Assembly: GCF_008831285.2 (NCBI RefSeq)
Contig: NC_045140.1
Location: forward strand, 16,242,370 to 16,306,369
Source: Nymphaea colorata
Lineage: Eukaryota; Streptophyta; Magnoliopsida; Nymphaeales; Nymphaeaceae
Length of the DNA: 64,000 bases
Reading direction: 5' to 3'
The position numbers and the translations under genes were made by a program. The notes beneath the pieces were generated by a model that saw nothing but the letters and a program-made list of their open reading frames with translations, searched no databases and was not told the DNA's origin. Of the stretch, positions 13,501 through 24,996 are shown piece by piece. Within the stretch, counting starts at the first letter, position 1; the number at the start of each line of letters is the position of its first letter.

Positions 13501-15760
13501 TAAGAGATTTAAAGAATACAAATTTATTGGAGACGATAGTAAAAACAATGACCTGCAAGCAAATTACATTCACTACCAAGCAATTATTTAGCAATCAGAA
13601 AGTTTAAAAAGGTAGTTTTCCTTTATGAAATCAGAAAACTAAAGAATTATGTTGAAAAAAAAAAACTAACTTATGGGTTTACCAGGAATTCTATTACAAA
13701 GAGGGAAAGTAAGTGCAAATTTTTTGTTAAATTAGAAAAATATAACATTACTGATGACATTACACTAAATTATAAGTTATTTTTCACAGTATAAAACAAA
13801 ATACTAAATTACAATATTATGATAATAGTACCATTTATGTGATATTTTGAAAAATATCATGATATTTTCCTGATAGCATCATCAGATATATTCTACTGAT
13901 AATACTGTCATATTTCAAAATATTGAAGATGCCATCTATTGCTTCACGCTAACATCTATTAGAATCGTTCTACATAATTAGTTGAGAATCGAGATCAGCG
14001 TTCCCATGCATAAAAGAAAAATGGAAAGTCAATATGGAAAAAAAAAATATAAGGGGAAAGAAAAAGAAAAATAGAAAGCAAGATGCATGCGTGAATGGTG
14101 AAGTTGACATGTCTCAATGGTGAAGAAAAGTCGTCTGTCCTCTCCCCAATTAAATGCTGTAAAGGATGTCTCATGGCACCTTCACCAAAAGCGTTTTCCC
14201 CTGTATGGTTTCTCCATTGTTCCTGACGCAGACGATGCCCGTCTCTTTCCACCCTGCAAGACCTTATGTTACATCGGGGTTTCTCCATTGTTCCTGTCGC
14301 ACACAAAATACCGCCTACTCTATCGTAATACAAATAGTTGTCTTATGTTAGCGGTTAGTGATTTTAAATGCACATGCAGTATGACCTGCACAAAGGCAAA
14401 TTTCTAGTTCAGGATGTGAATCTGATCGAGATTGAGTTCATTGGTGTACACAAAAAAGATTGGTGATTTAATATCGGAGAAGAGAAACGTCATATGAATT
14501 TATGAACAGTTTCCAATTAACAGCGACTATGTCCCATGTCATAAATTGACACTGGTGCAGAAGATTTCACAAGCTTGCATTATATCAAGGCGGTGAGGAG
14601 ATTGAAGAGGAAAATTAAACAAAGAATTTTCTAAACGTTCTAAAATCTGGGTTTTGTTATTCAATTCCACATTTTTCATTCAAAAGAGCTTACGATAGAT
14701 TACGTGCAGTTTCCAGGCTTGCTTTTATCGCCATTCGGCTGCAGAAGGGGAGAGTTAAACAGGGAAAACTCGTTTGCGTTATCTCATGAGAGGTGTTGGT
14801 TTCAGGGAATGTGGTCTATCAAAATTAAAGAATACGCGATCAGGATCCCCATTATTCTCACTTCACGTCTAAAACTGACGGTGTGCAACCGCTGCAACTC
14901 AATCTCCTGCTGCCCCATAGGAAAAAAAATGCACACAAGCTAATGCATATTGTCTTCTTCTCGCTACTCATTAGAAAGAAACAACGATTCAAACGTTGGG
15001 AAAGAGCACGAGATAATGAATGCGGGAAGCAGAGTCTGATCAAAGACATAAAGAGCTCCCACATCTCTGCAACTCAGCCGTGGAAGCTCATCAAGTCAAT
15101 GTTCCAAAAAAAAGTTATAAATGGTTACATTGATCATACTACGGCCAAAACTGATTGAAACATAATTACTCACAAGCAACAGGGCAAATGGCTTCGAAAA
15201 TTTAAGACCTTATACACGCAAATTAGAACTGGATTGACAAACGTAAAGCACCCAGACATAATTTACAAACAAAGTAATTTCATGCAACGCCAATGTAAGA
15301 GCAACGAAGGGAAGCGAAAACCGCGAAGGATAAAGAAATGCCCAGCAGCCCTATCGAAGATCACGTGTGCGATTTCTCGCTTAGTTCTGTCTCCGACGGA
15401 TCATCCGTCCTAGCTCCTGAACGATGTTGCATAGCCGTCAAAGGTTTCACTGGGAAATCCTTTAAAAAATCTTCGTCAAATGAAGCGTCCATTTTCCTCT
15501 CAGATGAGAACCATGGATTTCTATCAAAGGGAATGAAGAAAATTCAAGTACATTTTGGAAAAAATAAATTTTCCCGGAAGAAGGAAAGCAGGAGAAAGGA
15601 ACGAATTTGTATCTCGACCAACAAAATAAGTTCGGCTCCAGGTCGCCAGCGAAAATTTGAAAGACTCCAACAAAATCCCAATCACATCTGACTAATCTCG
15701 AGGGAATACATAACGCGTTAGAATGTATTTAGTATATAAATACTTTTCGACAAACTCCAT
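10520..15760. repeat. Segmental tandem duplication, left unit (carries GPP pseudogene)
   Basis: This block is diverged but collinear with 15880-21400. Matching landmarks include GGCTACTGTTTCTCC at 10540 against GGTTACTGTTCCCC at 15909, intronic text around 13190-13450 against 18520-18880, ATGACCTGCACAAAGG at 14381 against 20046, and promoter text at 15600-15660 against 21330-21390. Introns are shared, so this was a DNA-level duplication and not retroposition. The outer edges are approximate. Confidence 0.8.
11147..15408 (-). pseudogene. Decayed glycerol-3-phosphatase (HAD) gene copy
   Basis: Relics of five of the six exons found in the intact downstream copy are present in order: exon 1 at 15342-15408, exon 3 at 12969-13030, exon 4 at 12583-12737, exon 5 at 12210-12286 and exon 6 at 11147-11277. 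Exon 2, which carries the cap domain start, is not found; AT-rich sequence occupies its place. The start codon has become ACG. The DxD motif of the HAD nucleophile loop (DMDG in the intact copy) is partly deleted. Length changes break the frame in exons 1, 3, 4 and 6. Most splice sites are lost, for example donors GT to GC after exons 1 and 4 and acceptor AG changed before exons 4 and 6. The motif FEDAP has become FEGTS, losing a conserved Asp. No functional product is possible. Confidence 0.92.
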
Positions 15761-16554
15761 TTGATTGTATAGTTTTACGTCCCGAACAAATTGAAAAGTT
15801 CAAATGCTATGGAGTGTTATACAACGGATCACAGTCCATGTTTGTAAATAGCGAAATTTAGTTAGTCTCGGATTTGCTTCAAATGGAAGAAGGAATCACG
15901 GAGGTTCATGGTTACTGTTCCCCATAGAGATAAGTTGAACAGCTGCATTTATAACGAGATAGCCCAGAGCCCAGAGAGCCTCTGGTTCATGGCACATCTT
16001 GGTCAAAGGGTCTTTCATCTAAGATCCCTCTGATATTTATTTTCTTTAAATTGACACACTAGTAATTCATGTCTCTGAGACAGAAAGGGTAACCTCGTGA
16101 AAGCAATAAAGATGATCCATGATGCCGCATACTTCATTAATGTTAACAGCTTTAGACTCCGCTTCCTCACAAAACAAGCCTATAATTGCTCAATCTCAGC
16201 CATGAGCCACAGGGTCATATAGACGAGAAGTGATTGCGAGCAAACATTCAACGCAGGCCTGAGCTTTTCATAAGCGCCTTCTGCACCCCCGCAGGCAGCA
16301 CCTCGATTCCTCTTGTTAAATCCAAGAGGAAGAAAAGGTCCAAGCCTTTCAACAATTCGCATCAGTCAAATTGACACAGGCATGCTGCAGTGTTCGACAA
16401 CAAGATTGACTCATTTGTCAACTGGTAAAAGGAGAAAGTATCTACTTAACAAGAAAATTCCAAAACTTCAGAAGGAGGGCCAAGTTTTCTTGTTCCACAG
16501 AAATGGAAGCGGTCAGTACCCACTCTGTTTAACGTGCATAAGATCTTGTCGTTG
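15409..16554. other. Spacer between the two GPP copies
   Basis: The right part of the left duplication unit (old promoter of the pseudogene, to about 15760) meets the start of the right unit (about 15880), which is 3' flank of the intact GPP gene. No additional gene is seen. Confidence 0.6.
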
Positions 16555-19500
16555 TTATTCTTGACCATCTGGAAATGGGGGTAGGCCCCAATCGCTTGGC
16601 TGAAAATCCAGCAGACTGGTCAGTACTTGGTCGGCTTCATTCTGAAGTCCGATGTCTAAAGCAGGATCTGGAACCATAACCACTGACCTGCAAAAAGAAA
16701 ATGTTGACAGAAATTCCAGATCAATGAGGGACAACATTGGGTAAGAGGCTACAACCTTATGCTGTAAAAGGAACAAAATGATCGACACCCATCACTTGCG
16801 ATGCTTCTCAAGTCTCTAAAATGATGAGCAGCTTATGCATTTATTAACATGGTTGCATAGTCAGCAAAATTCAGCAGTACACTGTGAAAGGAAGCAAGAC
16901 AATGAATGTCCAAGTAACACCTGTTAAAGGTCTTCAGAATCTCACCTCATTTTGATATTCGCTTCAGTCTCTCCACAGGCTAGATCAACCAGCCTGAGGC
17001 TGAGACTTTACCTGACCATACAGATTAAGAGTGTAGATTGGGGTTGCAAATGGACTTGGAATTTGCTTTCTTGACTTAATCTAATTTAATCTCGTCTATG
17101 TATTTAGCTGGTTCATACAGGGCCAGCTTACACACAGATCTGAAAAGATTGGGTGAGATCATTTTCATAGTCTTATACAGCTAATAGCTTTGATTGCATA
17201 TTAGATTAACAAAGTTTTCCACTTCAATTTTTTACTCATAACATGACAGCAGCCATGGGTTTTGAACCTCGAACCCCTTGAATGCGAACTGCAGTACTGT
17301 CCGGTTGTGCTATGCCCCTTGAGGCACAAAGTTTTCCACTTATTCCATTAAGGCAAAAACACTTCTGAGCAAACAGAACATTGTAGCTAGAACTCCTGAG
17401 CTTGCAAAGTGTCCAATCAAATGCCTTGGCTAAAGCTTTCCCAGTGCATCTTCACAGGCAAGAAGCCAATAGAACAGAGGTCAGAAGAAACAACCATGGT
17501 ATTGCAATCTGCAATTCAACATCACATTTTTTCTTCTTGACCTTTTGGCTTGTCAATCAACTGTTTCCCCAATGCTTTTGGGGAAAGTTTACCTACCTGA
17601 CTGGTTTCGCAATGAAAGATAGACAAAAGGAATAATAACTGCATAAAATTTAGCAGAATGTGCAGAATGTATGCCTGTAAGAATAAACCAAATACAAAAG
17701 AACATACATTCCAGCACTCTTAGCAGCAGTGACTCCTACTGGTGCATCTTCAAACACTAGTACAGTCTCTGGAACTGGAGGGTCATCCTGATCCTTGATT
17801 TGTTTCAACCAACCAAAAATCAAATTAGTTATTCACGTCAATTTCAAAAAGAAATACAGAACATCAACTACAAGAAATTCCTAGGTTTCCCATATAATAA
17901 TTTTAATGAAAGGTATGATACCTGAAACCTTTTAGCAGCCACAAGAAATATATCTGGAGATGGTTTTCCATGCGTAATTTCGGGGTCATCCCCAACAACT
18001 ATATGATGCATCATTGCAAAAATTTCACCATGATTGGTTGTCTTCAGGTTGAAGTGTCGCCTGTGTGAACTGCCAAGTGACGGTTGAGAGTTTAAACACA
18101 CTGAAATATTTCAGATGAAGGAAACAAGAAGATACATGAAGAAGCAATTAAAGTAAAGAAATTGATTGTAATCATGGACATAGTGATCATTTATTTACTA
18201 TCCCTACAAAAGCATGAATATATAGTTTCCACATATGAGCTCTCCCACTGAAAACAGAAGAAAAGGAGAATTCTATACCTTGTCGCTACGCACATGGGTA
18301 TACCATTGGCATGAAGATGATTGATCAAATGCTTAGCTCCTAAAAAACAAATAATACTTTGATTCAGGATACATGGTCACTGAATGTTGATTGTGGTGAA
18401 TTCTGTTTTACAGATACAAGAACTTACAAAATTTTACGAAGAACAATACTTGCAGAATCTGCCAGATTATAAGTGGATTAGGAGATCACAATTCTGATAC
18501 ACATAAACACAAGTCAAAGGGCCTCGATGCTGTATCAAATGGGAAATAAGATGGCACGTTGTTGTCTGATCCTTCTTTTCGCAATGCCACTTTTGTAACC
18601 TTTCTAGTAAGTGTAACTATGCGATCTTGAATGGTCAAGTAGCAGGAAAGGCCATCCACCACAGGTGGAAAACAGGTCGTAGGGGGTGTTGGGTTGGGTT
18701 TTGGAAGGGTGGGGTAGTGGGGGAGTGCGCGCATGGGTGGTGTTTTGCGGATACATGGAAACTTGAGTCAAGTCCCACCCTGCACTCTGTGCCTTGAGCT
18801 TTCCCATAATCTTGTCCTCGTAGGTCTTGGCAGTGGGGGCTGACCCATGGTTTACTTCTCAGGAGCCATGCCCATGGTCAAAGAAAAGCACAAGCCATAA
18901 ACCAAGAAATTTCACAGAAAATAAATTTTTTATCCTCAATACTTCAGAAAAAACGAGTTGGCTAAACATAGTTTCGTAGTAAACTGGCACCTACATCTAA
19001 TTACCCTTCACTACAAAACAATGCCTCATCTGGATCCTTTTAGCAATAACAAAGTAATGCCAAACGAATCGGCAATGCAAAATGTGTTCAACCAGAAAGT
19101 TCCAGCACTTGAATAACATTAGAAAATCATCTGCAGGACGAAGGAGGTCACAACATCTACTAGGTTGCTGGGTGAATATCGAGAATTATTTGCCAACTAT
19201 CAAGTGTTTGTGGAGTTCACTTCTGAGGACCCCACACATAGACAAATATGTGCTAATGGAAGATGAAACATGGCCGCTGGCCATGAACAATGGAATGCAG
19301 CATCTCGGACTCAAATAAGCTTAGATTATGCAATATAATTTATTATAGATGCTTTGTGGACAACACAGAAGAAAAAAGGAAAAAGATTACCATATCAACA
19401 TTTATCAAATGTAAAGCACGCATTGACTGGTTACCATATATTTTTCCTTTTCAGAAAGCATGAAATGAAACACAGCCAAACTCCAGGAACATGTGATTTA

Positions 19501-21111
19501 AATTTGATTTTCCTTTGTTGGTGTGGTTTTAGTACCTGGTAGGAACTCACAATCTGGAAACAGGGTAAGCAACATTTCTTCTCTTTCCTTGATAAAATTT
19601 TCAGGTGAAAGAACGCCTTCAAGGCTATACTCATGAATAAGCACCATGGCAGCATCTAAGGCTTTCTTTCCCATCATCTTAGCTTTCACTGACCAGTCAA
19701 AACTTTTGCCATACTTAGATAAGATCTTCTCTTGGACGATGGTATAGAACTTTTCAGTATCTGCGGAACAAGAAATTAAATGCTTGAATTTCAGCCCAAA
19801 AGGATATTAGGTAAAAAAAAAAAAAATTCTCCAACAATAAACAAGCTTTAAACAAGAAACAGGAGGTTGAGAAGCACCTTCAATGATTATCAAATATGTT
19901 GAGCAGAAACTGGAAAATGGGGTTGGCAGTAGTCAACTTTCTGTTGACTAATAAAACCCAAAATCAAGCATTGAATAGTAACAATTCTATGGCGAAATTA
20001 AAAAGTTGCCCTCACGTTTACCCTTCTTGTTGTTAAGGGCCTAAGCGATGACCTGCACAAAGGTAATTTCCTAGATTTTTATGTGAATTTGATCCAAATC
20101 AGTTCATCTGTGATCACAAGATTTTTCATTTACTTTCTTTTGAGACAATTTTCTACTAACGGACCCCAAGGAAATGACAGATACTGACTTTTTGAGACCT
20201 TATGTTATATCAGGGTTTAGCAAAGCGACTACGGAGAAGAAACACAAAAAATTTGAAAAGCATTTGAAAATGCTTGGACTTTTGAAACACGAAAAATTTG
20301 AAGGGCATTTGAAAATGCTTGGACTTTCTCCAATTCTACATACTTTGCCTCCAATAGGGCTTATTAGCAGATTATCTACCACTTCCCCAGATTTGCCTTT
20401 GTTGCCATTCGGCTGGGGAAGAGGAGAGTTGAATAGGGAAAATTTGTTTACATTACCCTTGACTGGTCAGGAATGTAGCTATCGCAAATTACAGAGCCCG
20501 GACTTCAGGGTCCCATTTCACGTCTATAACATACGGGAACTGCAACTCAGTCCCCGACTGCACCACAGACGGGGAAATCCCACAGTCGATCGTATGCTTG
20601 TCCTCTTCTTCCTAGTCGTTATAGTTCAGAAGACAACAAACATTCAAACAATGGGAAGGAGCTCCAAGTAATGAACGTGGGGAGACGAAGCTGATCAAAC
20701 CGATGCAGTCCTCACACTCGTGTTCCACTCAACCACAGAAATCCATCAAGTGGTGTTCCAAAAAATTGTTAAAACGTGCGAATTGGTCGAGCGATGACCC
20801 AAAAGAATTGAGGAGTAAGAACCCAACAAGCAATATGGCGAATCCCTTCTACCCATAGCTTCATTTCTAAGATAAAATCCAACTAATCATCACTCCCTCG
20901 ACCGAATTTTAAGAACTCATCCTCCACATGTAAATCAATTAACAAATATAAAGCACCGGGATACCATTCACGAACAAAGCAATTCAAACGATAAAAGAGG
21001 ATGAAGGAAATCGAAAGACAAAGACAGAGAAATACCAAGCAGAAGACCGTCCATGTCGAAGATCACGTGTGTGATTGCTCGTTTTGTTCTTTTGTCCAAA
21101 AGATCACCCAT
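16555..21111 (-). CDS. GPP2: (DL)-glycerol-3-phosphatase, HAD superfamily
   Basis: Six exons keep frame across GT..AG junctions: 21036-21111, 19536-19760, 18279-18339, 17922-18069, 17708-17793 and 16555-16687, giving 242 aa. HAD motifs are complete. The nucleophile loop is [11 protein letters not shown] (residues about 19-29), the cap begins with KFYT and continues to FLPG, the conserved K lies in GKPSPDIF, and the acidic motif is VLVFEDAP. The C-terminus (VVMVPDP, then [10 protein letters not shown]) matches the plant GPP1/GPP2 (GS1) family, which removes phosphate from glycerol-3-phosphate. The only ATG in frame gives no transit peptide, so the form resembles the shorter, cytosolic AtGPP2. 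Exon 5 has two acceptors six bases apart, so a two-residue difference is possible. A tandem copy at 11147-15408 is dead. An alternative role as another small HAD phosphatase, such as an FMN or sugar-phosphate phosphatase, cannot be excluded by sequence. Confidence 0.93.
17209..17341 (-). mobile_element. Short tRNA-derived SINE with 16-bp target-site duplication
   Basis: A 101-bp insert (17225-17325) is flanked by perfect copies of ACAAAGTTTTCCACTT at 17209-17224 and 17326-17341. Read on the minus strand, it has an A-box-like TAGCACAACCGG and a B-box-like GGTTCGAGGTT about 35 bases apart, then an A-rich 3' end. The corresponding intron position in the duplicated copy (around 11737-11752, AACAAAACTTTCTACTTA) has a single target and no insert, so the insertion followed the gene duplication. 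Confidence 0.85.
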
Positions 21112-22020
21112 TTCGGCTCCTGAACGGTTGTGCAACGCCGTGCGAAATTTCTCCGATGAAACCTGGGAGCGCCTATTTCTCTTTGAAAGCACAGCCAGGG
21201 ATTAAAGAAAAGAAAAAAAACCGGCCACCAAAAAAATCAGAGCATATCCCACAGAAAGATCTCCACAATAATAATTCCCGCCAAAAAAGTCGTTGACGGA
21301 GAATCGACTTACAAGAGAAGCAGATCGAAGGAGCGAATATGTGCTCGACGAAGAACGCGGAATAAGTTCGAGTCCAGGGTCCGAGAATGAATTAATTGTT
21401 CACCAGAATGTTTAATCAGATCTAATTTTTAGTTTTAATTCCAAACGAAGACCTGACAAGTTCCCGATTTAGTTAAATCGACCGTGATTCAGAAAAATAA
21501 TTATTCTTTTTCGAAAAAAGAAACTTATAAAAGAATAAAAAAAAGTATAAAAATAAATAAAAAAATGACGCGCATTCGTTTCGAATAGGCCAATAAAGCT
21601 GATTATGGTGTTAATTATGGATTTTTAAGAAAGAGCGGTTGATATTTTTTGAAGTTATTTAAAAGCGTCCTTTTGCTCGACAACCGTAACGTAACGAAGA
21701 GATCAGAGTTCAGACCTACAATGGGTACGGTGAAAGTTTGCAATTAGAAAGCTGGCTTTGCCCACTGGACCGTTGGACGGACAGTCACGGGTTCGAATTC
21801 TTTGGGCAACAAGGCCTCAACATGCCTGCCAAGGCTTTCAGCACCAAGAGGACGGAACGACAGTCTTTTTCTCGTTGTAGATAAATGGATTTTATATGTT
21901 TGGATGTCCTAACTTAGGAATCGTTCGGCAATGGAAGCAGTTTAAGAATTCACTCCAAAGATCGAGCATCAGTGTTCACTAGTTACTAGTTAGGGTTTAC
22001 AAAACAGAGCAAGATCGAGG
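21112..22020. other. Intergenic between GPP and the MATE 3' repeats
   Basis: 21112-21400 is the GPP promoter, conserved in the pseudogene copy. 21400-21720 is AT-rich. At 21740-21800 a tRNA-like stretch ends in GGTTCGAATTC (21790-21800), a good Pol III B-box, and may be a SINE relic. No coding gene is supported. Confidence 0.5.
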
Positions 22021-22389
22021 ATGGAATTCAGGTATCTCAATGTTTAGTATGCATTTGCATTAAAACGACTTGAAAATCTGTCATAGAAAGTAGACACGAC
22101 GATATGATTTTCGATTCATCTCACACGTAGTTGATGAACATCGAGGATGGTATCTCACTGTTCAGTATGCATTTGCATTAAAACGACTTGAAAATCTGTC
22201 ATAGAAAGTAGACACGATGATATGATTTTGGATTCATCTCGCACGTAGTTGATGAACATCGAGGATGGTATTCAGGTATCTCAATGTTTAGTATGCATTT
22301 GCATTAAAACGATTGAAAATCTGTCACAGAAAGTAGACACGATGATATGATTTTGGATTCATCTCACACGTAATTGATGAACATTGAGC
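22021..22389 (+). repeat. Three tandem repeats of about 120 bp
   Basis: Units at 22021-22146, 22147-22264 and 22265-22389 share long near-identical stretches such as AGTATGCATTTGCATTAAAA and GAAAGTAGACACGATGATAT. Unit 2 lacks a few bases near its start. They lie about 240 bases beyond the MATE stop codon, so they may be in its 3' UTR or flank. No open frame is conserved between units. Confidence 0.95.
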
Positions 22390-22629
22390 AAACCCATCTT
22401 TATGAGAAGATGCTTAGTTACTCCAGAGGAACCATGCTCTATTCTAGTGCAACCGTCACCACCACCACTGGACCCCTTTCCATTTGTACATACTCCACAC
22501 GAATCATGGTAAGTCATTGACAAGAAGATGGCTAATCTAATCTTTTGTTTTCATCGTAGGGGGCTGGTTGTGCATGGAACAGAAACAATTTGAAGCACCA
22601 TATTAGCTAGGTCAAATTGGGAAGCCTGG

Positions 22630-24964
22630 TCATGCTTTGGCTGTGCTGTGCTCGTTTTGAGTTTGGCCTGTTTGAGGCTCGGCCTCGGCGGGCTCAGCTT
22701 CTGTCGCTTCAGTTGCTCCTGGTTTTGGAACGCTCCATTTCCTAACTCGAGTTCTTGCTTTTTGAGCCTGAAATTAGATCCATTTCAGAATAGTCTGTGA
22801 ATGTACTTTCGTAGCTAATGTCACTTTCTCATGTCATAATGAAGCAGGGAATCAGCCAAGATTAGAAACCAGAGGATTTCTGGACTGGAAAACGTACCTC
22901 CTTTTCCCAATCACAACGGATTACAATAATTCCCAAAATTAGTGTCTGAACAGCAGTTCCTCCGATCATTCCGCTCCACAGTCCCTGAGATTGTGCAAAG
23001 TTAATCACAAATACTTGGAACTTGTTTGATCAGTGCAATGGAGAAGAACTTAAAGATAAAGGGCTGATTGGTTATGAGAAGATGCATACAAGAACACCAA
23101 GTTTAAAAGCCCAAGAAAGTAGGGCACCAAATGGAACTCCAATAAAGTAGTAGCAGCCGACATTGATATAGGCTACAAAGGCTTGCCATCCAGAACCCAC
23201 TGCCACACCTGCAAGAAGAAGAAGAAGAAGATATACATTTACCCAAGTCAGCATAAAGTTGGCTAGCTGAATTTGAGTCTGCCATTTTGGTCAAAATGAC
23301 TGACCGGAAAGAATTGGCTGGATGCTATTGAGAAGAATTGTGAAAGCTAGCAACAAAGCCAGCTTTGATACTGCATGGAGCACAATGGCGCTTGAGGTGA
23401 AGGCAAGAGCGATTTTGTTGTGCAGGAGTAATATGAGAAGCCAGAAGAAGAGCCCAATGGCTGCCGAAGTCGCTGCGGATACAATGGTAGCGAACTTCGC
23501 TCCTCTTGGATTGCCGGCTCCAAGCTCGTTGCTCACTCTAACTCTGCATGAGTAATCGACATGATTCATACATTTTTTTGGATCAGAAAGTTTTCTACAT
23601 GGGGCGTCGCAAAAGATGCATCATCCTATATAATCTTCCATTGTCAATTATCAATGGACATGTGGTTTCATATATATGATTATTTGCTTCAAAGTGTACA
23701 TTAACTTACCCAGTAGCAGCTAAGAAGGCTATGGGGATCATCATTTCCCAGCCGTTGATGCTCATACTGATCAGCAAGAAAAGGAGACAAAAGTGAGAAC
23801 GTGGCAGAGACACTAAAAAATGGTGCAAAATAGTTAGAATTTGTAAACATGAAACAAATTTGAAGAAAAATAATTCTCTAACCATATGGAAAGGGCATCT
23901 ACTGCAACTTTTGCATTCTCCACATTCCCAGCCAGCAAGATCAAAATTTTATAGTACCAGTTCTCCAAACTGCAAAACATACACCAATGTCATGTAGCAA
24001 ACGAAATTGCAGTTAATATTTCTGTCTGGGGATATCCTACATGATGTATATATATATATATATGTAGAAGAGATCTTTGCTTTTCTTTCTTGTGTCCAAT
24101 AAGATTTTGCCCCACGTTTCTGTTTGGAGGGGAAAGCCTATTTAATAAACTTAGCTCTACATTAGAGTTTATTGTCATATTCATAGTATGATAGAATATG
24201 TGCACTAGTGGTGTACTGAATTGATTCACGGATCATATTACACTCGCATAAAAGCTGCAATTTAAAGAAAGTCGTTAACCAAAAATAATTACCATTCAAA
24301 TGGGCATATGCAAAGTTGCAAACTGTAAATTGTATGTTCTTTCGTTTTTCTTTAATTTGACCTGGATAAATTATATTTCCTTATACAGGGCCCTCCAAAG
24401 CATGCAATCCAATGCATTACACTGAGCATCCGATGCTTTACATTGGGCTGCATGTACGTGGGGCCGAATTTCATCTCCATACACACAGACATCTACATAT
24501 TTGTGTCTACCACTGCTTTAACGTTTTTTTTTCGAAGAATAATCATACAAAAGTATGGACACATAAATATGCTAAATCGAATTTATAAGCGGAGAAACTT
24601 AAAAGATGTTTGGACAGGGGTTGAAAAACGGGGGGAAAAATTTTCTCATAAAGTACAACTTGAGAGGAGAAAATTACTTTTCAGCTGGAAGAGAAAATTT
24701 TACCCCTCTTTCCATTTCTACTTATGTTTAACTTGAAAATCAGGTTAAAAAGGTTGAACCACTAGAGGAGAAAAGTTTTCACTCTATATAAAGTCCACAT
24801 CGATTGTTTGTTATTCGTCATTGTTGACCTCAAAATCACGCACAAAAACGTTTTGGAGTACACTTCGCCACAAAACCTTTTGATTTCAAAACCTTATAAG
24901 ATTGGGTTCACACACGCAATCTTCAAAATTTATTTACATGCATGATTGACTATGTTTTCTTTCT

Positions 24965-24996
<32 letters not shown>

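Larger units (their letters stand above)
15880..21400. repeat. Segmental tandem duplication, right unit (carries intact GPP gene)
   Basis: Partner of the block at 10520-15760 in the same orientation. It contains the functional gene, a longer intron around exon 2, and a SINE insertion absent from the left unit. Confidence 0.8.

Noticed and set aside
21112-21192. N-terminal extension of GPP as a transit peptide
   Set aside because: The frame is open but the upstream initiation codon is GTG; the only ATG in frame is at 21109-21111.
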